Positions 42,603 through 50,602 of a stretch of 53,274 nt of DNA are shown in pieces. The stretch spans positions 1 through 53,274 of the forward strand of contig CAIYMF010000071.1 of assembly GCA_903927265.1 (NCBI GenBank), read 5' to 3'. Source of the stretch: an uncultured bacterium (GTDB taxonomy: Bacteria; Actinomycetota; Actinomycetes; S36-B12; CAIYMF01). The stretch's first letter is position 1, and each line of letters starts with the position of its first letter. The notes beneath the pieces were generated by a model. It was not told the DNA's origin, made no database searches, and saw nothing but the letters and a program-made list of their open reading frames with translations. The position numbers were made by a program, and so were the translations under genes.

Positions 42603-43526
42603 TTAGACCGCAGGCTCCTCAACGGCAATGCCCTCCTCGCCCGACAAGATCACCAGCACCACGCCAACAGCAAGTAAGACGAGCGCAGGCAGAATCACGA
42701 GCGGCGGAACTTGGCCGAGCCATAGCGCAGCGATGATGATCGACCCCGGAACCTCGAACAGAATCGCCAAGCTCGTCACCGTAGCGGGCGTGGTTGCGAG
42801 CACCTTGTTAATCAAGGTGTGCCCCAACAATTGCGCGATGGCGGTGAGCCCAAGAATGAGCAGCCAATCGCTCGCGCTGTACCCCGTCAGCGGCACCTGC
42901 AGCGCCAGACACAAGACCAACAGCCCCACCCCAGCCGTTCCGTAGGAAATCGTGGTGTAGGTCGAGGTCGAAACCGATTGCCGTGCCTCCTGGCCAATCG
43001 TCACGTTGATCGCCATGAATACCGCCCCGACCACCGCGAGAGCGTCACCGATCAGGGCTGCGGGATCCAATGCGAAGTCGAAGCCGGTGAGAAGGAGCAC
43101 GCCTGAGAGCGCGACTGCAATTCCAACCCATACTCGACCACTGACGTGATGACCACGCATGCGCGCAATGAGCACGGCCCAGATCGGTTGGGTCGCAGCG
43201 AGTGCTGCCGCCGACGCAACCGACGTGTACCGAAGGCTAGGAATCCACGTGGCGAAGTGGGCACCCAGCAGAAGTCCACTCACCACCATGAGCAGCCACT
43301 CACGCTGGGTGAGCCGTCGAACCTCGTGACGTCGGCGCCATGCAACCCAGGGCGACGTTGCTGCAGAACCGAGGAAGCAGCGCCAGAAAGCAATCGCCAA
43401 TGCAGGTGCAGCACACGCCGCAATCATCGGCCCGGAGGTTGAAATCGCGAGAACAGCCAGCCCCAACCAGAGCAAATCCGCCGGCGGTGGTCGTACGACG
43501 GCATGGATCTTGGGGGGCCTCGCCAC
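42603..43526 (-). CDS. EamA/DMT-family transporter
   Basis: 307 residues, about ten membrane segments in two EamA repeats (the first ending near ALAATQPIWAVLIA, the second near LFEVPGSIIIAALWLGQ). Drug/metabolite-type exporters of this sort move amino acids, nucleobases or other small solutes out of the cell; the solute is unknown. Start GTG 43526 with TAGGGT at leaderless spacing; divergent from the MgtE-N gene 66 bases away. It lies 29 bases upstream of the lyase gene on the same strand. Confidence 0.87.
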   Translation of the reverse strand: MARPPKIHAVVRPPPADLLWLGLAVLAISTSGPMIAACAAPALAIAFWRCFLGSAATSPWVAWRRRHEVRRLTQREWLLMVVSGLLLGAHFATWIPSLRYTSVASAAALAATQPIWAVLIARMRGHHVSGRVWVGIAVALSGVLLLTGFDFALDPAALIGDALAVVGAVFMAINVTIGQEARQSVSTSTYTTISYGTAGVGLLVLCLALQVPLTGYSASDWLLILGLTAIAQLLGHTLINKVLATTPATVTSLAILFEVPGSIIIAALWLGQVPPLVILPALVLLAVGVVLVILSGEEGIAVEEPAV

Positions 43527-43532
43527 GACGTC

Positions 43533-43538
43533 ACCCTA
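43533..43538 (-). promoter_or_regulatory. -10 box of the leaderless EamA gene
   Basis: Minus-strand TAGGGT, six bases, GTG 43526. Confidence 0.6.
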
Positions 43539-43580
43539 TGGCTCACACCGACCGTGCGGCTGCATTCTTGCTTCTCGCGA

Positions 43581-43586
43581 TACCCT
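43581..43586 (+). promoter_or_regulatory. -10 box of the leaderless MgtE-N/CBS gene
   Basis: TACCCT, six bases, ATG 43593. The frame is open 90 bases further upstream; this box decides the start. Confidence 0.6.
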
Positions 43587-43592
43587 GCGACT

Positions 43593-44870
43593 ATGAGCGG
43601 AGCGTCGGCACGGGTCTTTGTTGCCCGACTCGTCGGCACCGCGGTTTTCGACCCCAGCGGCGACCAAGTCGGAAAAGTTCGAGACCTCGTAGTTTCCGTG
43701 CGACACGGAACCAACCCACCTCGGGTTCTTGGAATGGTTGTGGAAGTGCAGCCCCGACGCCGCATCTTCGTACCCATGACACGAGTGACGTCAGTCGACC
43801 AGGGACACATCGTGACCACGGGTTTGGTTAATCTGCGCCGCTTCGAACAGCGGGCCAATGAAACTCTCGTCATGGGTGAGCTCCTCGACCGGTCAGTTGA
43901 GGTGATTGAAACCGGCGAAAAGGTCACCATCCTCGACGTCGGGATTGAAACCGACCGTACGCGCGACTGGCTGATTACCTCACTATTCGTGCGCAAATCA
44001 GGGGGCGGTCTTCGTCGTCGGGGGGCCACGCTGACTCTCACCTGGCAACAAGTGGCCGGGGTCGCCCTGGCACACGAGCATCAAGGAGCAGAAGCACTGC
44101 TCGCCACACTTGAGTCACTGCGCCCTGCTGACTTGGCTAACTTGCTGCAAGATCTTCCCCCCAAGCGCCTCCTCGAAGTTGCCCGTGCCCTCGACGACGA
44201 GAGACTCGCCGACGTCCTCGAAGAACTCCCCGATGACGATGCGGTCGAAATCGTGTCGATGCTCGAGAAGGAACGAGCGGCCGACGTTGTCGAGGAAATG
44301 GATCCTGACGACGCTGCCGACTTGCTGAGCGAACTTTCGCCCGAGCGCGCCAACGAGATTCTTTCGCTCATGGAGCCTGACGACGCTAACGACCTTCGTC
44401 GACTGCTCACCTACGACGACTACACCGCCGGCGGCATGATGACGACCGAGCCTCTGGTGGTGACACCCGACGCCACCGTCGCCGAGGCACTGGCACGCAT
44501 ACGCAACCCTGAAGTCTCTCCGTCGTTGGCGGCGCAGGTGTACGTCGTGCGACCACCACTTGAAACACCCACCGGCCGCTACATCGGCGTCGCTCACTTC
44601 CAACGCCTTCTGCGCGAGCCTCCGAGCACACTGGTGTCATCGATCGTTGATACCGAGCTTGAGCCAATAGGTCCCGATGCACCACTCGAAGCACTCACGC
44701 GTTACTTCGCCACGTATAACTTGGTGGCGCTTCCTGTAGTCGATGAGGCCGACCATCTGCTCGGCGCCGTTACCGTCGACGACGTTATCGACCACATGTT
44801 GCCCGACGGATGGCGTGAGAATTCGCACGCGAATGAGCACAACCCACTGGAGGTGAGCCATGGCGACTGA
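43593..44870 (+). CDS. PRC-barrel/MgtE-N/CBS-domain protein without transport domain
   Basis: 425 residues from ATG 43593. Residues 8-60 resemble a PRC-barrel. Residues of about 165-285 are the MgtE N-terminal superhelix (repeats such as RLADVLEELPDDDAVEIV and DPDDAADLLSELSPERANEIL), and a CBS pair follows (TTEPLVVTPDATVAEAL and ALPVVDEADHLLGAVTVDD). The membrane pore of MgtE is absent, so it can sense Mg2+ or nucleotides but not transport alone. The equivalent is Rv1232c. It overlaps the DUF1003 gene by 11 bases, which may supply the membrane part. Confidence 0.88.
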   Translation: MSGASARVFVARLVGTAVFDPSGDQVGKVRDLVVSVRHGTNPPRVLGMVVEVQPRRRIFVPMTRVTSVDQGHIVTTGLVNLRRFEQRANETLVMGELLDRSVEVIETGEKVTILDVGIETDRTRDWLITSLFVRKSGGGLRRRGATLTLTWQQVAGVALAHEHQGAEALLATLESLRPADLANLLQDLPPKRLLEVARALDDERLADVLEELPDDDAVEIVSMLEKERAADVVEEMDPDDAADLLSELSPERANEILSLMEPDDANDLRRLLTYDDYTAGGMMTTEPLVVTPDATVAEALARIRNPEVSPSLAAQVYVVRPPLETPTGRYIGVAHFQRLLREPPSTLVSSIVDTELEPIGPDAPLEALTRYFATYNLVALPVVDEADHLLGAVTVDDVIDHMLPDGWRENSHANEHNPLEVSHGD

Positions 44871-45381
44871 ACGTAGGCGTTCAGGGCTCGACCAGCCACT
44901 CGAGCCTCGCCGACTGACCCGCCCCAGCATCGACCCGGAGACTGCCGGGCGAGTTTCCGAGCGCATCGCACGTTTCCTTGGTTCGTGGCGGTTCATCGGC
45001 TACATGACGGCATTCGTGCTGGCGTGGGTGCTCTGGAACTCCGTTGGCCCTGCGAGCCTGCGCTTTGACCCGTGGCCCTTCATCGGCCTGACCCTGCTGC
45101 TCTCACTACAGGCTTCGTACGCTGCACCCCTGATCTTGCTCGCACAGAACCGACAGAGTGACCGAGATCGCGTGCAGTATCTGGAAGATCGCGCCCAGGC
45201 CGAACGCGTGCAAGCCACCACCGAGTACCTCACTCGTGAAATTGCCTCGCTTCGATTGGCTCTCGGTGAGGTCGCCACGCGCGACTACCTCCGCGGCGAA
45301 TTGCGTGATCTGCTCGACGAACTCGACGACCGCATTGACGCCGCCCGGGCCTCTGACACTCCACCGGTCGACCGACCGTAG
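44860..45381 (+). CDS. DUF1003 membrane protein
   Basis: 173 residues from ATG 44860, with GGAGGTGAG before it. Two adjacent membrane segments (FIGYMTAFVLAWVLW and PFIGLTLLLSLQASYAAPLILL) carry the DUF1003 signature NRQSDRDR, then a coiled-coil-like cytosolic tail rich in Glu, Arg and Leu. Overlaps the MgtE-N/CBS gene by 11 bases, so they are made together, as in the Rv1232c-Rv1231c pair. Function unknown; it may be the membrane partner of the CBS protein. Confidence 0.88.
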   Translation: MATERRRSGLDQPLEPRRLTRPSIDPETAGRVSERIARFLGSWRFIGYMTAFVLAWVLWNSVGPASLRFDPWPFIGLTLLLSLQASYAAPLILLAQNRQSDRDRVQYLEDRAQAERVQATTEYLTREIASLRLALGEVATRDYLRGELRDLLDELDDRIDAARASDTPPVDRP

Positions 45382-45384
45382 CCT
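45379..45384 (+). promoter_or_regulatory. -10 box of leaderless mrp
   Basis: TAGCCT, six bases, ATG 45391. Its T and A belong to the stop codon of the DUF1003 gene. Confidence 0.6.
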
Positions 45385-45390
45385 TGGGCT

Positions 45391-46545
45391 ATGAACTCAC
45401 CGCACGCCGGAGTAGCCCCCACCGAGGAACTCGTCCGCGCGGCTCTCGCCACAGTCAACGACCCTGAAATCAGGCGACCCATCACCGACTTGGGCATGAT
45501 CAAGTCCGTTGTCATCGATGGCGGCACTGTTCGCGTCGCGATCTTCCTGACTGTGAGCGGCTGTCCGATGCGTGATGAAATCACCACGCGAGTGACGGCT
45601 GCCGCGATGGAGGTGCCGGGAGTCACCCACGTTGACGTCGAACTTGACGTGATGAGCGACGAGCAGCGAGTCGCGTTGAAGGAACAACTGCGCGGGCCGT
45701 CACGCGAGATTCAGTTCGCCAAACCCGGTTCACTCACCAAAGTCTTCGCCATCGCCTCCGGCAAGGGGGGCGTTGGAAAGTCGTCGATCACCACCAACCT
45801 CGCAGCGGCGATGGTCACTCAAGGGCTGACAGTTGGCCTCGTCGACGCCGACATCTACGGCCACTCCATTCCGCGCATGCTGGGTGTCACCACACTGCCT
45901 CATCAGGTGGAAGGCATGATCATGCCGCCCGAGGCTCACGGCGTGCGGGTCATTTCGATGCTGCCCTTCAAACCAGGCGGTGTGTCGCAACCCATCGCCT
46001 ACCGCGGTCCGATGCTGCATCGAGCACTCGAGCAGTTCCTCGCCGATGTGTGGTGGGGTGACCTCGACGTCCTACTCCTCGACCTTCCGCCGGGCACCGG
46101 AGACATCGCAATTTCCGTGGCACAACTACTGCCGACTGCACAGGTGGTCGTCGTCACGACACCCCAGGCTGCAGCGGCCGAAGTTGCTGTGCGCGCCGGC
46201 ATGCTGTCGCAGCAAACTCACTCCCGCGTGGCAGGCGTCATTGAAAACATGAGCGGCGTCCCGTGTCCCCACTGCGGTGAGCCGATCGACCTCTTCGGGT
46301 TTGGCGGCGGAGCGCTCGTGGCCGAGCAGTTGACCGCCGAGTTGGGCACATCCATACCGCTTCTGGGTCGGGTGCCTTTTGACGTGCGACTGCGAGAAGG
46401 AAGTGACGCGGGTCTTCCGCTCGTACTTTCCGATCCCGAATCACCCGCAGCGGCCGTACTGCTGCAACTCGCAAGCGAACTCGGGGGCCGACCGCGCGGA
46501 CTGGCTGGCATGTCTCTCGGAATTACGCCTGCACGCCGAACCTAA
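45391..46545 (+). CDS. mrp: Mrp/NBP35-type P-loop ATPase, iron-sulfur cluster carrier
   Basis: 384 residues. An N-terminal DUF59/MIP18 domain (1-90, SGCPMRDEIT) precedes the ApbC/Nbp35 ATPase. Deviant Walker A GKGGVGKSS at 124-132, LVDADIYG, LLLDLPPGTGD, and the CxxC that bridges a dimer cluster at C292-C295 (CPHC). It carries [4Fe-4S] clusters to target proteins in the cytoplasm. Equivalent to Rv1229c. Convergent with tatB, 11 bases apart. It begins at its own leaderless promoter although DUF1003 ends just upstream. Confidence 0.94.
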   Translation: MNSPHAGVAPTEELVRAALATVNDPEIRRPITDLGMIKSVVIDGGTVRVAIFLTVSGCPMRDEITTRVTAAAMEVPGVTHVDVELDVMSDEQRVALKEQLRGPSREIQFAKPGSLTKVFAIASGKGGVGKSSITTNLAAAMVTQGLTVGLVDADIYGHSIPRMLGVTTLPHQVEGMIMPPEAHGVRVISMLPFKPGGVSQPIAYRGPMLHRALEQFLADVWWGDLDVLLLDLPPGTGDIAISVAQLLPTAQVVVVTTPQAAAAEVAVRAGMLSQQTHSRVAGVIENMSGVPCPHCGEPIDLFGFGGGALVAEQLTAELGTSIPLLGRVPFDVRLREGSDAGLPLVLSDPESPAAAVLLQLASELGGRPRGLAGMSLGITPARRT

Positions 46546-46556
46546 ACGCAACTGTC

Positions 46557-46901
46557 TTATGTCGCGTCAGGATCAAACGGCGCGGCGGTCGGCGGCGGAG
46601 TTGTCGGGCTCGGAGTCGACAATTCACTTCCCGCCGCCTTGATCGCTGTCGTGGCATCGGTGACCGGTTCCATCACACTGCGCGCGATATTGCGGGGATG
46701 AAGGTCGGATAAGTCTTTGAGCACCCCCGAATCAACGTCAATCGAGTCGGTCAGCGTCTGCCGCGCGGACTGAGCTTGCTCACGTATTTGGCGTAGCCAA
46801 TGGGTGGCCTGCGCAGTGACGCGCGGCAGGCGATCGGGACCAAACACAAGCAGCGCGACCACGGCAATGGCCACGAACTCGAAGATCCCGATGTCGAACA
46901 T
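46557..46901 (-). CDS. tatB: Sec-independent translocase TatB
   Basis: 114 residues. N-terminal membrane helix (FEFVAIAVVALLVFGPDRLP) with the FGP turn, an amphipathic helix to about residue 60, and a Pro/Thr-rich tail. TatB with TatC recognises twin-arginine signal peptides. The location next to htrA and sigE matches Rv1224, which supports TatB over TatA. TAGGCT at exact leaderless spacing sits just downstream of the htrA stop, giving it a private promoter besides the stress operon. Confidence 0.88.
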   Translation of the reverse strand: MFDIGIFEFVAIAVVALLVFGPDRLPRVTAQATHWLRQIREQAQSARQTLTDSIDVDSGVLKDLSDLHPRNIARSVMEPVTDATTAIKAAGSELSTPSPTTPPPTAAPFDPDAT

Positions 46902-46907
46902 CGCCCC

Positions 46908-46913
46908 AGCCTA
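46908..46913 (-). promoter_or_regulatory. -10 box of leaderless tatB
   Basis: Minus-strand TAGGCT, six bases, ATG 46901. Lies in the 15 bases between the htrA stop and tatB. Confidence 0.6.
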
Positions 46914-46916
46914 CGC

Positions 46917-48125
46917 TCATGGACCGGTAGTCTCCGAGCCGAGAGTCACCGTGACTTCATGAGTGACACCACCAGACTCCACCGTGAGCACCATCGAGCC
47001 CCCAGGCGCCAACGAGCGAATCGTGGCAATGAACTCCGTGGCATCGGCTACCCAGTCACCGTCAATCTCAACGACCGTGTCTCCCGCAGCCAGACCAGCG
47101 GTATCGGCAGGTCCCCCTTGCGTCACTGACTTGAGCTCCGCTCCCGGACCTGACCCCGTGGTGTCAACCGAAATTCCCAAGACCGGCGTAGCCGCGTGAC
47201 CCGTCGAGATGATCTCCTGAACCACCCGTCGCACCTGATTGACCGGAATGGCAAAACCCAAGCCAATCGACCCAGCTTGGTCGGACGTGCCATCGAGGCT
47301 GGCAGCGGACGAATTGACTCCGATTACTTCGCCACGCGCATTGACAAGCGGTCCGCCGGAGTTACCCGGGTTGATGGGTGCGTCGGTCTGCAGCACCCTC
47401 AGGAAGGCCGTCTCTCCGCTGCCGCCTGTTGACACCGGACGGTTGACCGCGCTGATGATGCCGGCAGTCACGGTGCCTTCAAGACCGAGTGGCGAACCAA
47501 TAGCAACCGCGGTGTCTCCCACGGAAACGGAGGCCGAATCTCCCAGAACCACCGTGGGAAAGTCGGTGCCAGACACCTTCAACACTGCGAGGTCATACGC
47601 GCCGCTGCGTCCGACCACCGTGGCTTTGCGTTCGGTGCCGTCAGCGAATGCCACCTCAATGGTCGCACTGCCGAGCCCAGCAACGACGTGATCATTGGTC
47701 ACGACGTAACCGGAGGGACTCACCACGAACCCGCTACCTTCGGTATCACTAGAACCCGTCGCGTCGTGAACAGACACCACCGCCGGACGCACCGCAACAG
47801 CGATTGATCCGATCGATCCGACGGACAGTCCGTTTGTGGCCGTGGGAAACGCCAGCGAGGTGGGAGTTGCAGGAGTTGCCGCCTCACCCCGGACGGCGGC
47901 GCGCGAGCCGATCACTCCCCCGATGAGGCCGGTCACCACGGCGGCCGAGAGGGCCAGCACGGCCACACGATGCCCCGTGCGGCGCACTGCGGGCGAGGTG
48001 ACCACCGCAGGAGCGGCAGGCAGCAGAGGCGGCCACAGCGCCTCAGCGGCCACGGGGGGAGGCCAGGGCAGTGGAGGTCCCATAGGCGGGGGCGGACCTT
48101 GTGGGTTCGCCTCGGGAATGCTCAC
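46917..48125 (-). CDS. htrA: HtrA/DegP-like membrane serine protease
   Basis: 402 residues from GTG 48125. A proline-rich cytosolic N-terminus (1-50), one membrane helix (about 53-73), then a trypsin-like domain with H146 (TNDHVVAG), D178 (YDLAVL) and S256 (NPGNSGGPL), and a C-terminal PDZ domain (310-395). It degrades or refolds damaged envelope proteins. Third downstream of sigE, as in the Rv1221-Rv1224 locus, where HtrA belongs to the SigE stress response. A 50-base gap separates it from the lipoprotein gene. Confidence 0.92.
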   Translation of the reverse strand: MSIPEANPQGPPPPMGPPLPWPPPVAAEALWPPLLPAAPAVVTSPAVRRTGHRVAVLALSAAVVTGLIGGVIGSRAAVRGEAATPATPTSLAFPTATNGLSVGSIGSIAVAVRPAVVSVHDATGSSDTEGSGFVVSPSGYVVTNDHVVAGLGSATIEVAFADGTERKATVVGRSGAYDLAVLKVSGTDFPTVVLGDSASVSVGDTAVAIGSPLGLEGTVTAGIISAVNRPVSTGGSGETAFLRVLQTDAPINPGNSGGPLVNARGEVIGVNSSAASLDGTSDQAGSIGLGFAIPVNQVRRVVQEIISTGHAATPVLGISVDTTGSGPGAELKSVTQGGPADTAGLAAGDTVVEIDGDWVADATEFIATIRSLAPGGSMVLTVESGGVTHEVTVTLGSETTGP

Positions 48126-48175
48126 CCCCCTAGTCTCCCGTACTCTCTGGCCAATCGGCGCGGCCGCACCGCCGA

Positions 48176-49159
48176 TCAGGCGCTGTCGGGGGGCACAGCA
48201 GAGATGATTCGCTCAACGGTCGTGCGTGGTGCTTCCGTCATGAGGGTCACCACGCTTCCGGAGGACTGCCATACCCACGTGGGCACGGGGGCATCGGTGT
48301 GCCACACCGGCCCGGCCTGCGCTGACGCACTCTGGAGTCCTGGCATCCCCTCGGTGTCAAGGTGACCCTTCTGAACGAAGAGTGACACCACATCAAGGCC
48401 ATCGCTGTAGACCAAGTGCACGGCACCGGCATCGGCTTCGTCTGCCGACACAAAGGAAAGGCCGCCGGGCAGCCCTTCGGGGCAGATCCATCCCTCGGAC
48501 CGCAGGCGAGCAACGGCCACGGCATCGAGGGCTGGACCGGTGGCCGGCACGTGGGTGGTCGCCGCTCGGAGTGCAGACGTGGCAGGAACGGTCAGGCTGA
48601 CGAACTCGGTGGAACGCTTCGCACCGGTCGCCGGATCGATCAGTTCACGCTTGACCATCAACCCGCTCGTGCGATCGAGCCAGAAACGGGCTTCGACAAC
48701 TCCTCGCGCATCGGCGGCTTCGACCACGTCAGTCGGGCGCGACAACACCACACCCTGCCCCGCGAGAGCCAGACCGAAGCGCGCCACCAGTACATCCAAG
48801 AGCCGCAATGACACCGGAAGGGCAGTTCCGACCGCATCGTCGGGAGTCAATTGAGTGAGCCGCGAACCGTCTTCGGGAGCCGAGGACGTCCCGATTCCCG
48901 GTCGGTGCGCGATGGACAAGCGCACGGGCGAGGGAGAGTCAGGAGAGGTACTGACGGTCACCCCGTCATACGACGAGGTCAGGGCCGCTTGCGCTGCCCG
49001 AGTGAGTAGAGCCAAGGCCGCAGGATCATCTGGAAGATCAACCGGAGCCGCCAACACGGTGGCCGCTGCCCAGGGCCTACTCCCGACCGTCGGAGCGGCG
49101 CACGCGGACACAGCAACGAGGCTGGCCGCGCCAATCAGGGCGACCGCAACTCGGCTCAC
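48176..49159 (-). CDS. Probable RseB/MucB-like lipoprotein regulator
   Basis: 327 residues from GTG 49159, which overlaps the rseA stop (GTGA). An N-terminal signal ends in lipobox VSAC with C20, so it is probably a lipoprotein on the outer face. The rest has strand-rich features of the LolA/RseB fold (DGVTVSTSPDSP, FWLDRTSGLMVKRELID); the call rests on these and on position. RseB/MucB proteins bind the anti-sigma factor outside the membrane and set the threshold for its cleavage. From memory, the mycobacterial sigE-rseA-htrA locus lacks this gene. Confidence 0.7.
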   Translation of the reverse strand: MSRVAVALIGAASLVAVSACAAPTVGSRPWAAATVLAAPVDLPDDPAALALLTRAAQAALTSSYDGVTVSTSPDSPSPVRLSIAHRPGIGTSSAPEDGSRLTQLTPDDAVGTALPVSLRLLDVLVARFGLALAGQGVVLSRPTDVVEAADARGVVEARFWLDRTSGLMVKRELIDPATGAKRSTEFVSLTVPATSALRAATTHVPATGPALDAVAVARLRSEGWICPEGLPGGLSFVSADEADAGAVHLVYSDGLDVVSLFVQKGHLDTEGMPGLQSASAQAGPVWHTDAPVPTWVWQSSGSVVTLMTEAPRTTVERIISAVPPDSA

Positions 49160-49704
49160 GGCGGTTGGAGCCCAGCCGGGCTTCGCAGATCAGTCTGGTC
49201 ATACGACACGCTCACACCCGCCGACTGGAATCTGGTGCCCGCGGGATCGGCGTCGTGCGCACGGGTGGAACTGCCGGCGGGTAGTAATCCCGACACCGAC
49301 ACATGCTCGGCCGAGAACGCCGCCAAATTGGGAACAACCACAGGGACCGACGTTGCCGTCTGAGCCAGTGTCGAGGCACCACCCACGAGGGCAACGGCAA
49401 CCACCATGGTTGAGGCTCCCGCCGCAGCGAGGCGTCGGCGCTGACGGGCACGGGACTTCGCAACCGCGACCGACGGATCAGTGCGCACGGGCGAATCGGG
49501 GACTTTACTCAGCCGCGAGATGAACGCATCCGACGGCCCCGGGCCGATCGAACCACGCAGGCGAGCCTTGATAGAGCGCTGCACGTCAAGTGCATCTCGG
49601 CACGACGCGCACACCGAGACATGAGCCAAGGCACGTTCGAGTTCGGAGCCGACAAGTCGGCCATCAGCCAACTCCGCTACCCGACGCCCGAGGCACGCTG
49701 TCAT
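49156..49704 (-). CDS. rseA: Anti-sigma factor of SigE, zinc-finger type with membrane helix
   Basis: 182 residues. N-terminal ZAS domain: H28-x3-C32-x2-C35 (HVSVCASC), with C4 as possible fourth ligand. A membrane helix (about 92-113, [18 protein letters not shown]) and an external domain of about 70 residues follow. It should bind and hold SigE at the membrane and release it on stress. Its ATG overlaps the sigE stop (ATGA), ensuring balanced synthesis. The membrane helix and the following RseB-like lipoprotein suggest signal transfer through proteolysis. Confidence 0.88.
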   Translation of the reverse strand: MTACLGRRVAELADGRLVGSELERALAHVSVCASCRDALDVQRSIKARLRGSIGPGPSDAFISRLSKVPDSPVRTDPSVAVAKSRARQRRRLAAAGASTMVVAVALVGGASTLAQTATSVPVVVPNLAAFSAEHVSVSGLLPAGSSTRAHDADPAGTRFQSAGVSVSYDQTDLRSPAGLQPP

Positions 49705-50441
49705 GGACGAGCGACCTCCTGATGGCCGACCGGCATACGGGTGCCGCCACGAGGAGCCCGGTGCGCCAATGCCTCGCGCAACTGCGAACGGCCGCGGTGG
49801 ATACGACTGCGCACGGTGCCGAGCTTGATGTCGAGCACCTCCGCGACCTCCTCATACGACAGGCATTCAACATCGCACAACACCACAGCGGCACGGAATT
49901 CCGGGCTCAGCTGGTCGAGGGCTGCCTGAATGTCATCGTCGAACATGTCATCGGCGTACTGATCGCCAGGGCACCGCTCACGACCTGCGAAACGGTCTTC
50001 GGAATACTCGGGAAGCGCGTCGAAACGAATGCGCTGTTTGCGACGCACACCATCGAGAAACAGGTTCGTGGTGATGCGGTGAAGCCAACCCTCGAAGCTT
50101 CCGGGCGTGTAGCGCTCTAGCGAACGGAACACGCGCACGAATACTTCTTGGGTGAGGTCCTCGGCGTCGTAGCGATTACCGGTGAGCCGGTAGGCGATGC
50201 GGTAGACACGGGCGCCATGATCGCGAACGACGTCATCCCACGACGGCGGCACGTAAGGTGCATCGACACCTTCAACCGGCTCGCTTCCGGGGAACGGGAT
50301 AACGACGCCGACAGTCTTGTCGAGCGATTCCGGGGTCTCGTTGACAGACACCGCACCTCCAGGGAGCGTCGCTGGCTGCGCAACGTGGAGGACCCGGATG
50401 GTCGACCGAGTAAAACTCGGCTCCGCGAGCAGCACAGACAC
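49701..50441 (-). CDS. sigE: ECF sigma factor SigE
   Basis: 246 residues from GTG 50441, with GGAAGG upstream; a second start at GTG 50351 has GGAGG and would give 216 residues. Region 2 ([27 protein letters not shown]) and region 4 ([41 protein letters not shown]) are complete. Extended N-terminus without recognised motif. Directs envelope-stress promoters; controlled by the RseA encoded next. M. tuberculosis sigE also uses several starts. Position matches Rv1221. Confidence 0.93.
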   Translation of the reverse strand: MSVLLAEPSFTRSTIRVLHVAQPATLPGGAVSVNETPESLDKTVGVVIPFPGSEPVEGVDAPYVPPSWDDVVRDHGARVYRIAYRLTGNRYDAEDLTQEVFVRVFRSLERYTPGSFEGWLHRITTNLFLDGVRRKQRIRFDALPEYSEDRFAGRERCPGDQYADDMFDDDIQAALDQLSPEFRAAVVLCDVECLSYEEVAEVLDIKLGTVRSRIHRGRSQLREALAHRAPRGGTRMPVGHQEVARP

Positions 50442-50473
50442 AACTAGCCTTCCCAGAAAAAGCGGTGATCAAA

Positions 50474-50499
50474 CACGACTCGACCCCCACAACCGTTCC
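50474..50499 (-). promoter_or_regulatory. Possible ECF-type promoter of sigE
   Basis: Minus-strand GGAAC (50499-50495), 17 bases, CGTG (50477-50474), about 33 bases before the GTG at 50441. It resembles the GGAAC/CGTT boxes of ECF factors, with one mismatch in the -10; autoregulation would follow. Confidence 0.35.
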
Positions 50500-50595
50500 A
50501 ACCGGCCTGGTGGTCATTCCCTGACACTCCTCTAACGTGCGACCCACTAATGCGGTTCCCGTCGGGGTATCCCACCTGAGAGGCACTTCGCGGGC

Positions 50596-50601
50596 TAGCC
50601 T
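50596..50601 (+). promoter_or_regulatory. Candidate -10 box of the O-methyltransferase gene
   Basis: TAGCCT would start transcription near 50608, giving a 25-base leader with AGGAGG (50622-50627). Confidence 0.4.
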
Positions 50602-50602
50602 G

